A stretch of 48,385 bases of DNA, taken from Candidatus Bathyarchaeota archaeon. Its GTDB lineage: Archaea; Thermoproteota; Bathyarchaeia; Bathyarchaeales; Bathycorpusculaceae. Below the pieces are notes generated by a model. That model was not told the origin of the DNA and searched no databases. It saw only the letters and a program-made list of their open reading frames with translations. Below, in pieces: positions 1 through 7,713 of the stretch. The translations under genes and the position numbers were made by a program. Where the stretch lies: contig JAAYYI010000095.1 in NCBI GenBank assembly GCA_012515445.1, positions 1-48,385 on the forward strand. The letters are read 5' to 3'. How positions within the stretch are numbered: position 1 is the stretch's first letter; each line of letters starts with the position of its first letter.

Positions 1-221
1 AAATTAGCGCTAATACCTGAAAATTGGCTCCGACAATAATCTACATGAAAAGTACTCAAAAACCGAATCCTAGAGGTAGAATTACATGAAAAAGAACATA
101 TACTCAACCCGTCGACGTAACCGCAGTATGCAAAACCGATCAAAACATCCGCAATTTAACCATTTTACGCCACGAGTCCTTATTTAGTCGAAACCTGTTC
201 TCTGCTATCAGTGAAAATCCC

Positions 222-401
222 ATGTGCGAATTCAACGTAATCCTCGACGGTAAAATACAGTTCAAAGAAGTGATCTACGTTAAACAAGAAGGCCTAAACG
301 TTGTTGTTAGAGACGTTATGGGCGCCATGCAGGAGTTCAAGAACTGTAGAATCCAAGAAGTAGATGTACCGCACGCCCGACTAGTGCTTGTTTTGGCATA
401 A
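222..401 (+). CDS. cooT: CooT-like nickel-binding protein
   Basis: A 59-residue protein opening with MCEFNVILDG, the N-terminal signature of the CooT family, in which Cys2 right after the initiator Met is the nickel-coordinating residue of a small homodimer. In bacteria CooT helps deliver nickel to carbon monoxide dehydrogenase; many archaea carry homologues of unproven role. The reading frame is complete, the length matches the family (about 60-66 residues), and the only other cysteine is C42. No strong ribosome binding site is visible, so a short leader is possible. The host probably has nickel enzymes: the large subunit at 37576 has the nickel ligands of a [NiFe] hydrogenase. Family assignment is fairly firm; the client enzyme is inferred. 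Confidence 0.75.
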   Translation: MCEFNVILDGKIQFKEVIYVKQEGLNVVVRDVMGAMQEFKNCRIQEVDVPHARLVLVLA

Positions 402-494
402 TTAGCCATCAGACAAGACGCTGGTGCAGCTAGTATATTCAGCTGTTTTTAGTGATAGACAGCCTGCAGCGTTAGGGTTTGATACTTTCCGCTC

Positions 495-502
495 TTTATA
501 TA
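495..502 (+). promoter_or_regulatory. TATA-box promoter for the 561 gene
   Basis: TTTATATA in an AT-rich patch, about 60 bases upstream of the ATG at 561. Archaeal TATA boxes lie about 25 bases before the transcription start, which would give a leader of roughly 35 bases holding the AAGGA ribosome binding site at 549-553. Inferred from sequence only. Confidence 0.4.
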
Positions 503-560
503 TTGAGAAATGAACTAGTAGTAAAGCTGGAAACGCTCAGGTTCTGGTAAGGAAACAGCC

Positions 561-1229
561 ATGAGTAGGGACGACAAATTCGAACGTGACCTAACAGTTA
601 TTCTTGACCGATTAGCATTTGACGCTAAACCCACAACGGAAAACAAGTTATCCATGCTTAAAGATTGGCTGATTAAGCTGCAGCACCAGAACCTCGTGAA
701 AATCAACCACTCCGTCATGGAGCTGGTATGCGCCAAGTACCTTATTGAGCGGGACTACGAAATCCAGCTTGAGTATCCACTTAATGAACTGCTTAACTGC
801 GACCTGTATGGCATTAAAGGCTTAGGAAACATAGTGGTTGAAATCGAAACCGGTTTTATACCGCCTGAGAATGCGCTTGCGCCCCTCACGTATACTTCTG
901 CGCGGCTGGCAAGCAAGATCATCCGCTACAGCAGCTTTGCCGGAAAATTCGCATTAGGTGTGCCTCCGCATTACATTCTGCCATTCCCAAGAGTGTTGGC
1001 TAAGCCGCCGCGTAACCGTACCCAAGTTGAGATCGAGCAGGTTAAAGCACTTGTTGACGCCTACTACCAGAAGCCGCCCGTGACAGAGGAGGAGATACTT
1101 AACGCCCGCATACATGTAGTTTACATAATCGATGTAGACCGTGCGAGGGTGTCGGAGATTGAACCGGATACTTATCTGCACAGGGCAATGCAGAAAGGTG
1201 TCGTGTTTGACTGTTTATCCCCTGAATAG
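561..1229 (+). CDS. Conserved hypothetical protein, possible PD-(D/E)xK-fold
   Basis: A 222-residue soluble protein with no family I can name. The region around residues 50-100 (VMELVCAKYLIERDYEIQLE, then NCDLYGIKG, then NIVVEIETGF) resembles the core of PD-(D/E)xK nuclease-like folds: a helix, then a strand with Asp (about residue 80), a short loop, and a hydrophobic strand ending in E-I-E. The usual final Lys is absent (E-x-E instead of E-x-K), so it may be inactive or a variant. The C-terminal half has a Pro-rich stretch and a second hydrophobic strand (IHVVYIIDVD). ATG start with AAGGA 8 bases upstream. The GIY-YIG gene follows after 16 bases, so both may sit on one transcript. The fold assignment is a guess from pattern. 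Confidence 0.65.
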   Translation: MSRDDKFERDLTVILDRLAFDAKPTTENKLSMLKDWLIKLQHQNLVKINHSVMELVCAKYLIERDYEIQLEYPLNELLNCDLYGIKGLGNIVVEIETGFIPPENALAPLTYTSARLASKIIRYSSFAGKFALGVPPHYILPFPRVLAKPPRNRTQVEIEQVKALVDAYYQKPPVTEEEILNARIHVVYIIDVDRARVSEIEPDTYLHRAMQKGVVFDCLSPE

Positions 1230-1245
1230 CGGGGCACAAGTGGGC

Positions 1246-1500
1246 ATGTCGTTCTACGTGTACATACTCAAATGCGTGGATGGAAGCTTCTACACTGGCT
1301 ACACTAAAGACATAGATCAGCGCACAAGGCAGCATCAGACTGGCAAAGGTGCAAGATACACTAAGGCTCACCCGCCGGAGTGCTTGGCATACGTGGAGGT
1401 TTTTGATGAACGCGGCAAAGCAATGCGGCGAGAGCGCGAGATAAAGCGGCTCAGTCACCAGCAGAAGCATGCGCTGGTTGTTTCTCAGAAGAAGCCGTAG
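1246..1500 (+). CDS. GIY-YIG nuclease superfamily protein (YhbQ/UPF0213-like)
   Basis: An 84-residue single-domain GIY-YIG protein. The start MSFYVYILKC gives the 'YVY' strand and FYTGYT the 'YIG'-type second strand; R(T)RQHQTGKGARYTKAH is the conserved Arg/His/Lys-bearing helix, and the later ERGKAMRREREIK contains the Glu that binds metal in this family. Small GIY-YIG proteins of this size are common in bacteria and archaea; a role in DNA repair or stress is suspected but not proven. The ATG at 1246 was chosen because the domain begins there; an in-frame GTG lies two codons upstream at 1240. Its 3' end overlaps the convergent HAD/polyprenol-kinase gene by 16 bases. Confidence 0.85.
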   Translation: MSFYVYILKCVDGSFYTGYTKDIDQRTRQHQTGKGARYTKAHPPECLAYVEVFDERGKAMRREREIKRLSHQQKHALVVSQKKP

Positions 1501-2735
1501 CCTGTCAGCAGTGTTAGGGCGGCTCCGGTTAAGATCGGGACTGAAACGTTGTCGTTGATTGGCAGCGGAAGCACCTCGATTGTCATGGCGATTGCTGCTC
1601 CGACGAGTGCCAGAATTGGGGATACAAATAAGGTTCCTGCTAGGAAGGCGAAGAAGAACCCTGCCAGTGAGCCTTCGATGGTTTTGCCTTTGTTAAACGG
1701 GAGCGAAGTGGTTAGCATGCCTCCGAAGAGTGAGGCTGTGCTGTCGCCTAAGCAGAACATGGCGATTGCTGCTCCGCCTGCCTGTGTTGGAAAGAGCAGA
1801 AGCGTGGTTACGATGCCGAACGCGAAGTACAGTGGGGCTGCGGCGAAGCCGAAGAGTTCAGACTGGTTCGCGGCGTGACGCGTTACAGCGGAGATTACTG
1901 GCAAATTGAAGCCTTCTAGCCGTAGCAGTTCAGATGATGCGTAGATCAAGGCTATGGTTATGATTGCTGCCGCGACTATGGGGACTCCGATCATGGATGC
2001 GATGACCGGCATGAACAAGCCTGCGGCGTGGATGTCTTCGCGTACGAAGTCGTTGGTTGAGGGAAACGAGCGTTTGTGCTTTACGCCGTCGATTACCGGC
2101 AGGATTCCGGTTAGTTTACCGTTGACTACTCTGTCGGCTTTCACTCGGATCACGAAGTCGGCGTTGAAGCCGATCTTAAGTGCGCTCGGAAGGAAGATGC
2201 AGCGGTTGTTTCTGTCATCAGCTACTATCACGCTGTCTTCCACCGCTAAGTGTTCCCGGTTGAGGATGTCGCAGAGGATTTTGAGTTTGCCATTTTTAGT
2301 TATGGCGTCGCCCCAGATTTCGCCTGTTAAGCGGCCGTCGGATTCGCCTACTTCGACGCCGTAAGCGTAGTCGGCGCATATGGAGGCGGCTAGTTTCTTG
2401 ACTGCAGCGGTTGGGATACCTGAGCTTACGAGTGCCACTGTGCAGTTTCTGGCTTTAAGCTGACTGCATAGCCCATGAAGGTACATTGAAGCTGGGATTT
2501 TGCTAAAGACGCTTAGCATGGTGTCTACTTTTACGCCTCTTAGCTGGCTGTAGATACGTTTGAGCGCTGATTCTAAGCTGATGATGCCTGCTTCGTAGAG
2601 GAAACCGAAGATCAGGACTTTTAGAAGCGTAGTGGAGCCTATGGTTGTGGCTATCTGGTAGAAGAAGCGGTTCTTGGGAATCAGCACTCCCTCAACGTCG
2701 AGAACGACTAGTCGGGGTTTGGGTTTCTGGGCCAT
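1485..2735 (-). CDS. HAD phosphatase fused to a polyprenol (dolichol) kinase-like membrane domain
   Basis: A 416-residue two-domain protein. Residues 1-215 are a HAD-superfamily phosphatase of the phosphoserine-phosphatase type: motif I DVEGVL (D13, with Glu15 where most members have Asp), motif II LVSSG (S104/S105), a motif III Lys near 150-152, motif IV VADDRNN (D173, D174). Residues 235-416 form about six membrane helices with the signature of CTP-dependent dolichol/phytol kinases (SEC59/VTE5 family): GDSTASLFGG at 330-339, NKGKTIEGS at 348-356 and LPINDNVSVP near 391-400. One polypeptide thus carries a lipid-kinase-like and a phosphatase domain, suggesting recycling or tuning of polyprenyl phosphate or another isoprenoid alcohol. 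The gene lies 68 bases after the radical SAM gene and could share its transcript. Substrates are unknown. Confidence 0.8.
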   Translation of the reverse strand: MAQKPKPRLVVLDVEGVLIPKNRFFYQIATTIGSTTLLKVLIFGFLYEAGIISLESALKRIYSQLRGVKVDTMLSVFSKIPASMYLHGLCSQLKARNCTVALVSSGIPTAAVKKLAASICADYAYGVEVGESDGRLTGEIWGDAITKNGKLKILCDILNREHLAVEDSVIVADDRNNRCIFLPSALKIGFNADFVIRVKADRVVNGKLTGILPVIDGVKHKRSFPSTNDFVREDIHAAGLFMPVIASMIGVPIVAAAIITIALIYASSELLRLEGFNLPVISAVTRHAANQSELFGFAAAPLYFAFGIVTTLLLFPTQAGGAAIAMFCLGDSTASLFGGMLTTSLPFNKGKTIEGSLAGFFFAFLAGTLFVSPILALVGAAIAMTIEVLPLPINDNVSVPILTGAALTLLTGYGFF

Positions 2736-2803
2736 GACTGTTTGGCACTCACAAAAAGGGGCGCTTTGCCCTAACAGAGTAAAAGCGGCTGCATACTGAT
2801 AAA

Positions 2804-4150
2804 TTATGCTGTTGGTTTGCAGGTGCGCTCTTTGTTTTGCAGTTCAAGTGGGCAGCCGCCTCCGCATGCTTGCAAATCAGGGCAGTCGTGGCATTTAGTT
2901 TCTATATATTCGCGTTTACGTAGCTTGGCGGCGAGGGGGCTGTTCCAGATTTGCTGCCACGGCTCCGACAGAATGTTGCCCATTGATTCGAAGTAGCTTT
3001 GGCAGGGGTACACGTCGCCATTGGGGCCGACGCAGGCGTTTATCATGGCGGCTGTGCAGCTTTTGATTCCTAAACCGAGTTGTACGGGGTTGAAGCTGCA
3101 ATACTGGGTTGGGGTATACCAGAGGAACTTCAGTGCCAGCAGTTGGGCTTTGTCACGGACTTTAGGCAGAAGCGCTTTGAGTTCATCGGTTGTCAATGCG
3201 AATTCGTCGCTTGCTGAGGGCGCTTTTCCGCTGTAGATGAGGCTGTTGCATCCGAATGCATCTACGTCGAGTTCCTTTAGGTAGTCGATGGTTGTTAAGA
3301 AGTCAGCTGCGTTTTGCTTGGAGAGCGTGGTGTTGGTGGATACATAGATGTCGGATTTTACTGCGTTCTCGATGCCTACGACGGTTTCTTTCCAGCTGCC
3401 ATCGGCGCCGGTCATGGCGTCGTGGACTTTGGGTTTGTGGGATTCAAGGGTTATCTGCACGAAGTCCAGCCCCGCCTTCTCGAGCTTTGATACGTAGGCT
3501 GGGTCTTTGAGACGTCGTCCGTTAGTGATTAAGCCTGCAACTAAGCCTTTTTTCTGCGTGTAGGCGAGCAGTTCTGGGAGGTCTTCTCGCAGTGTTGGTT
3601 CGCCGCCGGTGAAGGTTAGGATGAAGACGCCGACGTCGCTTAGTCGGTCGATGGTCTGCTTCCACTGCTCCGTTGAGAGTTCCGGTGTTTCGTGTGGGCC
3701 GCCGGCGTAGCAGTGAACGCAGTCGTTTTGGCAGCGGAAAGTCAGTGCCATATCCATGCGCAGAGGCGCGGAGTACTGGTGGCTGAAAGGTTCCTCTCTT
3801 TGGATTTCTAGGTAGGTTACGGGGTCGATTTTCTGCGTCTGCGCCAGCGTGCTGATGGTGAAGACGAGTTTTTCGTAGTCGGCTTTGGCTTGTTCGGCAC
3901 CGACGCGGTACATGCTGCGAATTTGTTTTATTGCTTCTGCTTCGGAGATACCCTGCATGAAGTAGTATGCATATGCGGTGGCGGTTTGGTTGAGATGAAG
4001 CACGTTGTTGCCGTTTATGACCATGACGCCCTGCCCCTCGTGCTCAACTCGGAGCTGCAGTGACATTCCGGCGTACTTGTCTTGGCCTCGGTAGCTGTAT
4101 CGTCCGAACGGAACATGCTGTTTTTTGCCTAAGTGTTTTAGGAAACTCAT
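2804..4150 (-). CDS. Radical SAM/SPASM enzyme with PqqD-like N-terminal domain
   Basis: A 448-residue peptide-modifying-type radical SAM enzyme. The radical SAM cluster motif is FRCQNDCVHCY (C140, C144, C147), followed by the glycine-rich FTGGEPTLRED. The N-terminal part (about residues 36-105, INGNNVLHLNQTATAYAY and on) has the pattern of a PqqD-like domain, the leader-peptide recognition element of RiPP systems. The C-terminus is a SPASM domain with a full set of auxiliary-cluster cysteines (SCTAAMINAC, GDVYPC, CHDCPDLQACGGGCP, final C444). The start MSFLKH was chosen over an upstream in-frame codon because it has GGAGG 9 bases before it; that GGAGG lies inside the Gly codons ending the preceding gene, so the two genes are translationally linked. 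The product probably modifies the Cys-rich tail encoded immediately upstream (inference). Confidence 0.9.
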   Translation of the reverse strand: MSFLKHLGKKQHVPFGRYSYRGQDKYAGMSLQLRVEHEGQGVMVINGNNVLHLNQTATAYAYYFMQGISEAEAIKQIRSMYRVGAEQAKADYEKLVFTISTLAQTQKIDPVTYLEIQREEPFSHQYSAPLRMDMALTFRCQNDCVHCYAGGPHETPELSTEQWKQTIDRLSDVGVFILTFTGGEPTLREDLPELLAYTQKKGLVAGLITNGRRLKDPAYVSKLEKAGLDFVQITLESHKPKVHDAMTGADGSWKETVVGIENAVKSDIYVSTNTTLSKQNAADFLTTIDYLKELDVDAFGCNSLIYSGKAPSASDEFALTTDELKALLPKVRDKAQLLALKFLWYTPTQYCSFNPVQLGLGIKSCTAAMINACVGPNGDVYPCQSYFESMGNILSEPWQQIWNSPLAAKLRKREYIETKCHDCPDLQACGGGCPLELQNKERTCKPTA

Positions 4151-4151
4151 T

Positions 4152-5777
4152 TTATCTTCCTCCTCCACCCGCACAGGCGCATGCACATGACACGCAGGCA
4201 CACGCGCAGGCGCAAGCTGCACAAGCACATACGCATCCGCTTTTATGCGGTGCGGGCTCGTGGCTGGCTTTAGGCGGCGGTGGTACTATGGAGTTGGCGA
4301 ATTTCTCGAGGTTGACTACGATGTTGCTTGAGGTTTTCTCCAGTGAAGTGGCGATGTTGTTGGCGAAGTCCGCGCCGGGTATTGCTGGTGCGGGTCCTGA
4401 CTGCGCTGGGTTGCCTATGTTTGGGCGATATGTTGGGTGCGGGTGATAGATTGTGTAGCCGTACCACCACCAGAACCACATGGGCTGCGGCTGGAATGGG
4501 CGGTCGCGGAATATGGTTTCGGTTTTTACGCGCTGGTTGGGATCCATCATGAGCCAGAGCAGCTGCTCGTCGTAGGCGCTGGACGCCAACTCGGGGGTGC
4601 CTGCCATCTCGACCTGCTTCCATGCTTGGTCGACGATTTTACGGTAGTAATCAACAGTGTCCTTTCTGCTGTAGCCTTTTAGTTTCTCTTCGGTGGTGTC
4701 CCGGAGGAACATGACTGTTTTGGCGAGTTTCTCCTCGTCAAGTGATCCGTCGGGCTTGAGGCTGTTTAGGAAGTCGATTTCGTAGTAGCGCAGCGGGTTG
4801 TCTTGGGTGCTTGTTTTGTTCTCGTAGGGCGGTAGAACCTTGAGCTTTAGCGAGGGCTTTGTTTCTTCGGCCCAGACTGCACGTTTCTGCAGCAGACTAT
4901 AGAGGATCTCTGTTACCAGCTGCGGCGGCTTCATATCGAGAAGGTATGATGCCTCGACTGCGGTTAAGCCGCGTTTTACTCCGAGGGTTTCCATGCTGAC
5001 TCGGGGCTTCTGGTAACTGCTTTTGCTGGCGCGGTAAATAATGAACAAAAAGACAGCGATGGCTATGAACACCGCTACCACCGCCAAGATGATTATGACA
5101 AAGTCGGAGCCAAAACCGCCTGAGGATGAAGCAGGAACATAATTTGGCATGTACTGGGCTGGGAAGGATACGCCGACCATAAACTGCTCGTTTGCGCCGA
5201 TGGAGGGTTTTTCCCAGTAAACCGCTGTTCTGCCTTCCACTGTGGAGGTGCCGTTGTAGAAGACCTCTGTGGTTTTCACTTCACCAACCTGCACGCCTTC
5301 CGGCAGCACGATTTGGATGCGGACATCGTTAATCCCAACTGATCCGTCCCATTGCGGTATGAATTGCATGCCGTAGTTGCCGGGGTTAGTGGTGTCGTTA
5401 ACTATCATGCCTGCGACGTTGGTGGTTATGGTCCACCAGATTGTTTCTCCCACGGTTATCGGGCGAGTGAAATCCACCGACGCCACGTCGTCATTGAACT
5501 TGTAGGTGTGCAGTGAGTTGCCGTACTGGTCAACCGCTTCTCCAATGGTGAAGTCACGCTTAGGTTGGCCGAGGTCAAACGCGTTAATGGTGCCCTGCGT
5601 GACGGTTATACTTACATTGTAGATGAGGTCGATGGTGCCGTCTTGCTGGATGAATATCTGCGCCCACTCCTGATTCACCGTATACTGGTTGGTTTGAGCC
5701 TGCGCTACGCTAGCCAGTGAAGCCGAAGCGATGCAGACTGCCAGAAGGGCGACAAAAAGCGCTGTTCGGTTTACCAT
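4152..5777 (-). CDS. DUF2207 membrane protein with C-terminal Cys-rich (CxC-repeat) tail
   Basis: A 541-residue protein with a signal peptide (about 1-28), an extracytoplasmic beta-rich domain of DUF2207 type (about 30-220), one membrane helix (about 225-248, FVIIILAVVAVFIAIAV), and a cytoplasmic part with a winged-helix-like stretch (about 265-305) and a helical region. After a Pro-rich linker it ends in an extraordinary tail: ten cysteines at 515, 517, 519, 522, 524, 526, 528, 531, 533 and 535, almost all alternating with alanine, then GGGGR. DUF2207 proteins of bacteria often end in a Gly-rich tail; here it is Cys-rich and predicted cytoplasmic, within reach of the radical SAM/SPASM enzyme encoded 1 base downstream. 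The start codon overlaps the stop of the preceding zinc-ribbon gene (ATGGTAA). Domain assignment is firm; the role of the tail is inferred. Confidence 0.85.
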   Translation of the reverse strand: MVNRTALFVALLAVCIASASLASVAQAQTNQYTVNQEWAQIFIQQDGTIDLIYNVSITVTQGTINAFDLGQPKRDFTIGEAVDQYGNSLHTYKFNDDVASVDFTRPITVGETIWWTITTNVAGMIVNDTTNPGNYGMQFIPQWDGSVGINDVRIQIVLPEGVQVGEVKTTEVFYNGTSTVEGRTAVYWEKPSIGANEQFMVGVSFPAQYMPNYVPASSSGGFGSDFVIIILAVVAVFIAIAVFLFIIYRASKSSYQKPRVSMETLGVKRGLTAVEASYLLDMKPPQLVTEILYSLLQKRAVWAEETKPSLKLKVLPPYENKTSTQDNPLRYYEIDFLNSLKPDGSLDEEKLAKTVMFLRDTTEEKLKGYSRKDTVDYYRKIVDQAWKQVEMAGTPELASSAYDEQLLWLMMDPNQRVKTETIFRDRPFQPQPMWFWWWYGYTIYHPHPTYRPNIGNPAQSGPAPAIPGADFANNIATSLEKTSSNIVVNLEKFANSIVPPPPKASHEPAPHKSGCVCACAACACACACVSCACACAGGGGR

Positions 5778-6124
5778 TTCGGTTCCTCAGTTACTTCAAA
5801 AGTTGTGCCACAGTATGGACACTTAACATAGGGTACGCCTTGGGTTATTTTGATTTGGTCTGCGTTTATGCTTCCTCCGCAGTTGGGGCACTTGATCTGC
5901 GCCGCCGCCATGCGGCCTGAGACTTCGAGGCGTTGCACGACGGTTTTGGGTCTGCGATTAAGATACCAGACGCCGGCAATAACGACCATGCCTATCAGGA
6001 ACAGGACGATGCTTACGGCGAGCCTGGTTGTAGTGGCCTGCACGGAGGCTGCTAGCCCAAAGATCACTGCGAAGAAGAAACAGATAATAGCGATTATTCC
6101 GCCGATAACAGTGGAGATTTTCAT
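5771..6124 (-). CDS. Small membrane protein with C-terminal zinc ribbon
   Basis: A 117-residue protein with two membrane helices (about 4-28 and 34-56) and a cytoplasmic zinc ribbon (CPNCGGSI about 80-87, then CPYCGTTFEV about 102-111). It is the first gene of the operon encoding the Cys-tailed DUF2207 protein and the radical SAM enzyme, overlapping the former by 7 bases. The ATG at 6124 was preferred to one at 6145 because the likely TATA box (6151-6156) lies 29 bases upstream of 6124, giving a leaderless message, and would abut 6145. Its role is unknown; small membrane zinc ribbons often act as assembly or docking partners. Fixed association with the DUF2207/radical SAM pair is inferred from gene overlap. 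Confidence 0.75.
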   Translation of the reverse strand: MKISTVIGGIIAIICFFFAVIFGLAASVQATTTRLAVSIVLFLIGMVVIAGVWYLNRRPKTVVQRLEVSGRMAAAQIKCPNCGGSINADQIKITQGVPYVKCPYCGTTFEVTEEPKW

Positions 6125-6150
6125 GATTAGTGCTTGATAATGCATTAGAA

Positions 6151-6156
6151 TTTAAA
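6151..6156 (-). promoter_or_regulatory. TATA box for the zinc-ribbon/DUF2207/radical SAM operon
   Basis: On the minus strand CTTTAAATTC lies centred 29 bases upstream of the ATG at 6124, the spacing expected for a leaderless archaeal transcript. It faces the divergent promoter of the 6272 gene. Confidence 0.45.
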
Positions 6157-6232
6157 GATAGCCCCATTCTATCCTTTAGCAAGGAACTCTAATTACCATT
6201 TTGAGTGTCATTTCCTTGGAAATGCATAAACC

Positions 6233-6242
6233 ATAAAAAATA
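6233..6242 (+). promoter_or_regulatory. TATA box for the beta-helix protein gene
   Basis: ATAAAAAATA centred about 34 bases before the ATG at 6272, consistent with a very short leader. Confidence 0.4.
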
Positions 6243-6271
6243 CCCCTTCTCTTGCGTTTAATTGATGCGTC

Positions 6272-7273
6272 ATGAAACGCAAGTTCCTCTATGGTCTTGT
6301 CGGAATTTCAATTGCCGTAGTCGTTACATTCGGCTTCTTAGTCGTTTACCAACCTAATCTGTTTCGTAGGTACACAGAATTGTCTTGGAGCGGCATCGTC
6401 GCTCCAGGGAATTTTACTGTTGCTAACGGTGTTAGGCTTACTATTCAGCCTGGTACAGTTGTTAACCTTAATAATTGCATTTTGCAGGTGGACGGCATGC
6501 TAGTTGCCCGAGGAACTGATGATCAAAAGATTACTTTTAACGGCAGCTACAATGGAAAAATAGTTTTCACAGCTTCAAGCGCACCTTGGACTGATTCAGC
6601 GAACACTGGCTGCATAATGGAGAACTGCAAATCCAACTGCTACATTATATGTAACAGCTCATCACCAAAGCTTACGCATAGTTTGCTTAACGCTTCCGAC
6701 TCTTACAATCGTGTGTTAGCAATCGATGACGGCGCACCCATAGTTACTGATAACGTGATTACCGGGAGTTTGCATCCTTACCGTAATGGTTTAGCGGGGG
6801 ACAGCAACATTCTCTTTTGGGATGGTACTGGCGCAGTAATAACAGATAACGTGATTCAGAAGGGAATGTTTGGAATAGCGGTCAGTTTTGTAACTGAGGA
6901 CTTCTCTGGTTCTCCGACGATTAAGCGTAACCTTATTGTTGATAATAATGAGGGCGTGACTTTAGGTGCCCCGCTAAAGGTTGTGTTTGAGGATAATACG
7001 GTGACACGTAACAGGGTGGGCGTCTTGGTTTCGGGGTACTCTGATGAATCGGTTTTCTCAGGCAACAACATCTATGATAACACCAACTCGTCGGTGCAGA
7101 TATACAAAAGCCACTGGCCAACAAATATGGCGGCGCCCGATAACTGGTGGGGAACAACCGGCACCACTGCAATAGCACAGTCAATCATTGACTCATATGA
7201 CAATCCTGAACTGGGAACAGTTGATTTTACGCCAGTGTTACAAGTGGCGAATGAGGATGCGCCAAACCCATAA
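6272..7273 (+). CDS. Membrane-anchored right-handed beta-helix (PbH1/NosD-like) surface protein
   Basis: A 333-residue protein with an N-terminal membrane anchor or signal (about residues 5-27, hydrophobic after MKRK) and an extracellular domain built from short beta-helix turns: repeated patterns such as IVTDNVITGS, VITDNVIQKG, TIKRNLIVDNN, VFEDNTVTRNRVGVLVSG and VFSGNNIYDNT. It ends with the WWGT motif often seen after the last coil in NosD/pectate-lyase-like surface proteins. Such proteins commonly bind or cleave polysaccharide; no catalytic set can be named here. It is preceded by a TATA box and followed by about 440 bases of non-coding DNA. Secretion and fold are well supported, function is not. 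Confidence 0.8.
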   Translation: MKRKFLYGLVGISIAVVVTFGFLVVYQPNLFRRYTELSWSGIVAPGNFTVANGVRLTIQPGTVVNLNNCILQVDGMLVARGTDDQKITFNGSYNGKIVFTASSAPWTDSANTGCIMENCKSNCYIICNSSSPKLTHSLLNASDSYNRVLAIDDGAPIVTDNVITGSLHPYRNGLAGDSNILFWDGTGAVITDNVIQKGMFGIAVSFVTEDFSGSPTIKRNLIVDNNEGVTLGAPLKVVFEDNTVTRNRVGVLVSGYSDESVFSGNNIYDNTNSSVQIYKSHWPTNMAAPDNWWGTTGTTAIAQSIIDSYDNPELGTVDFTPVLQVANEDAPNP

Positions 7274-7713
7274 ACACAACTCATTGCATAGCATCCTTAT
7301 TTCACTTAACACCCAGTTGAACCTGCCATTGCCGCCTTTAAATAAGAGGGGTTTACTCGGAAATCAAAGGTGAGTGCAGTTTTGGTCGGTGTGTGAGGTG
7401 TTTGTAGAAGGCGCTTTTGCTATCTGTGTTAGTTGTACTGTCGCCTCAACCAGCCTGCAATCTAAAGCAGAAGCTGAATTAAAATCAGCTGTTTCTGTAA
7501 AAACTTATAGAAGATGAAGTAGCAGGGCAGCCCCCTCTTCTTCTAATTTGAAAATTTTTATGTAACTGAGTGCATGTTTGGCTCTAAACGAGGCATTTCT
7601 AGGGCTTAAACGGTTTACGCTTGCGACATTTATTTAAACTTGGAATGATAAAGATAGCCAAATAATGTGTGTTAATATATCCTTGGCGGATATTTACTCG
7701 AGGATGGCTTGGC
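7274..7713. other. Intergenic region holding repeat element copy A
   Basis: Non-coding stretch of 440 bases. It contains an orphan TATA-like motif followed by a G tract (7337-7351), the conserved repeat element (7432-7557), and a TATA box around 7629-7637 (TTTATTTAA) that probably serves the 7714 gene. No open frame with a convincing start was found. Confidence 0.5.
7432..7557 (+). repeat. Conserved intergenic element, copy A
   Basis: This stretch aligns with 27979-28106 over about 126 bases with few gaps. The core 7488-7531 matches 28035-28078 at 41 of 44 positions. A perfect hairpin is formed by AGCTGA (7472-7477) and TCAGCT (7485-7490), with weaker outer pairing CAGAA/TTCTG. Both copies lie downstream of a plus-strand gene for a secreted protein. 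It could be a small RNA gene, a 3'-UTR element or a decayed miniature mobile element; orientation is assigned arbitrarily. Confidence 0.65.

Noticed and set aside
86-187. A 33-residue basic open frame (MKKNIYSTRRRNRS...) with GAGGT upstream
   Set aside because: Too short, no recognised family, no terminator or promoter; composition could be chance. Would be reconsidered if conserved in relatives.
4170-4240. Possible simple DNA repeat or CRISPR-like array at the Cys/Ala stretch
   Set aside because: No repeat unit with spacers; the periodicity is of codons (Cys-Ala) with varied third bases.
4060-4446. A 128-residue plus-strand frame rich in His and Ala across the Cys tail
   Set aside because: It is the reverse-strand shadow of the Cys/Ala repeat.
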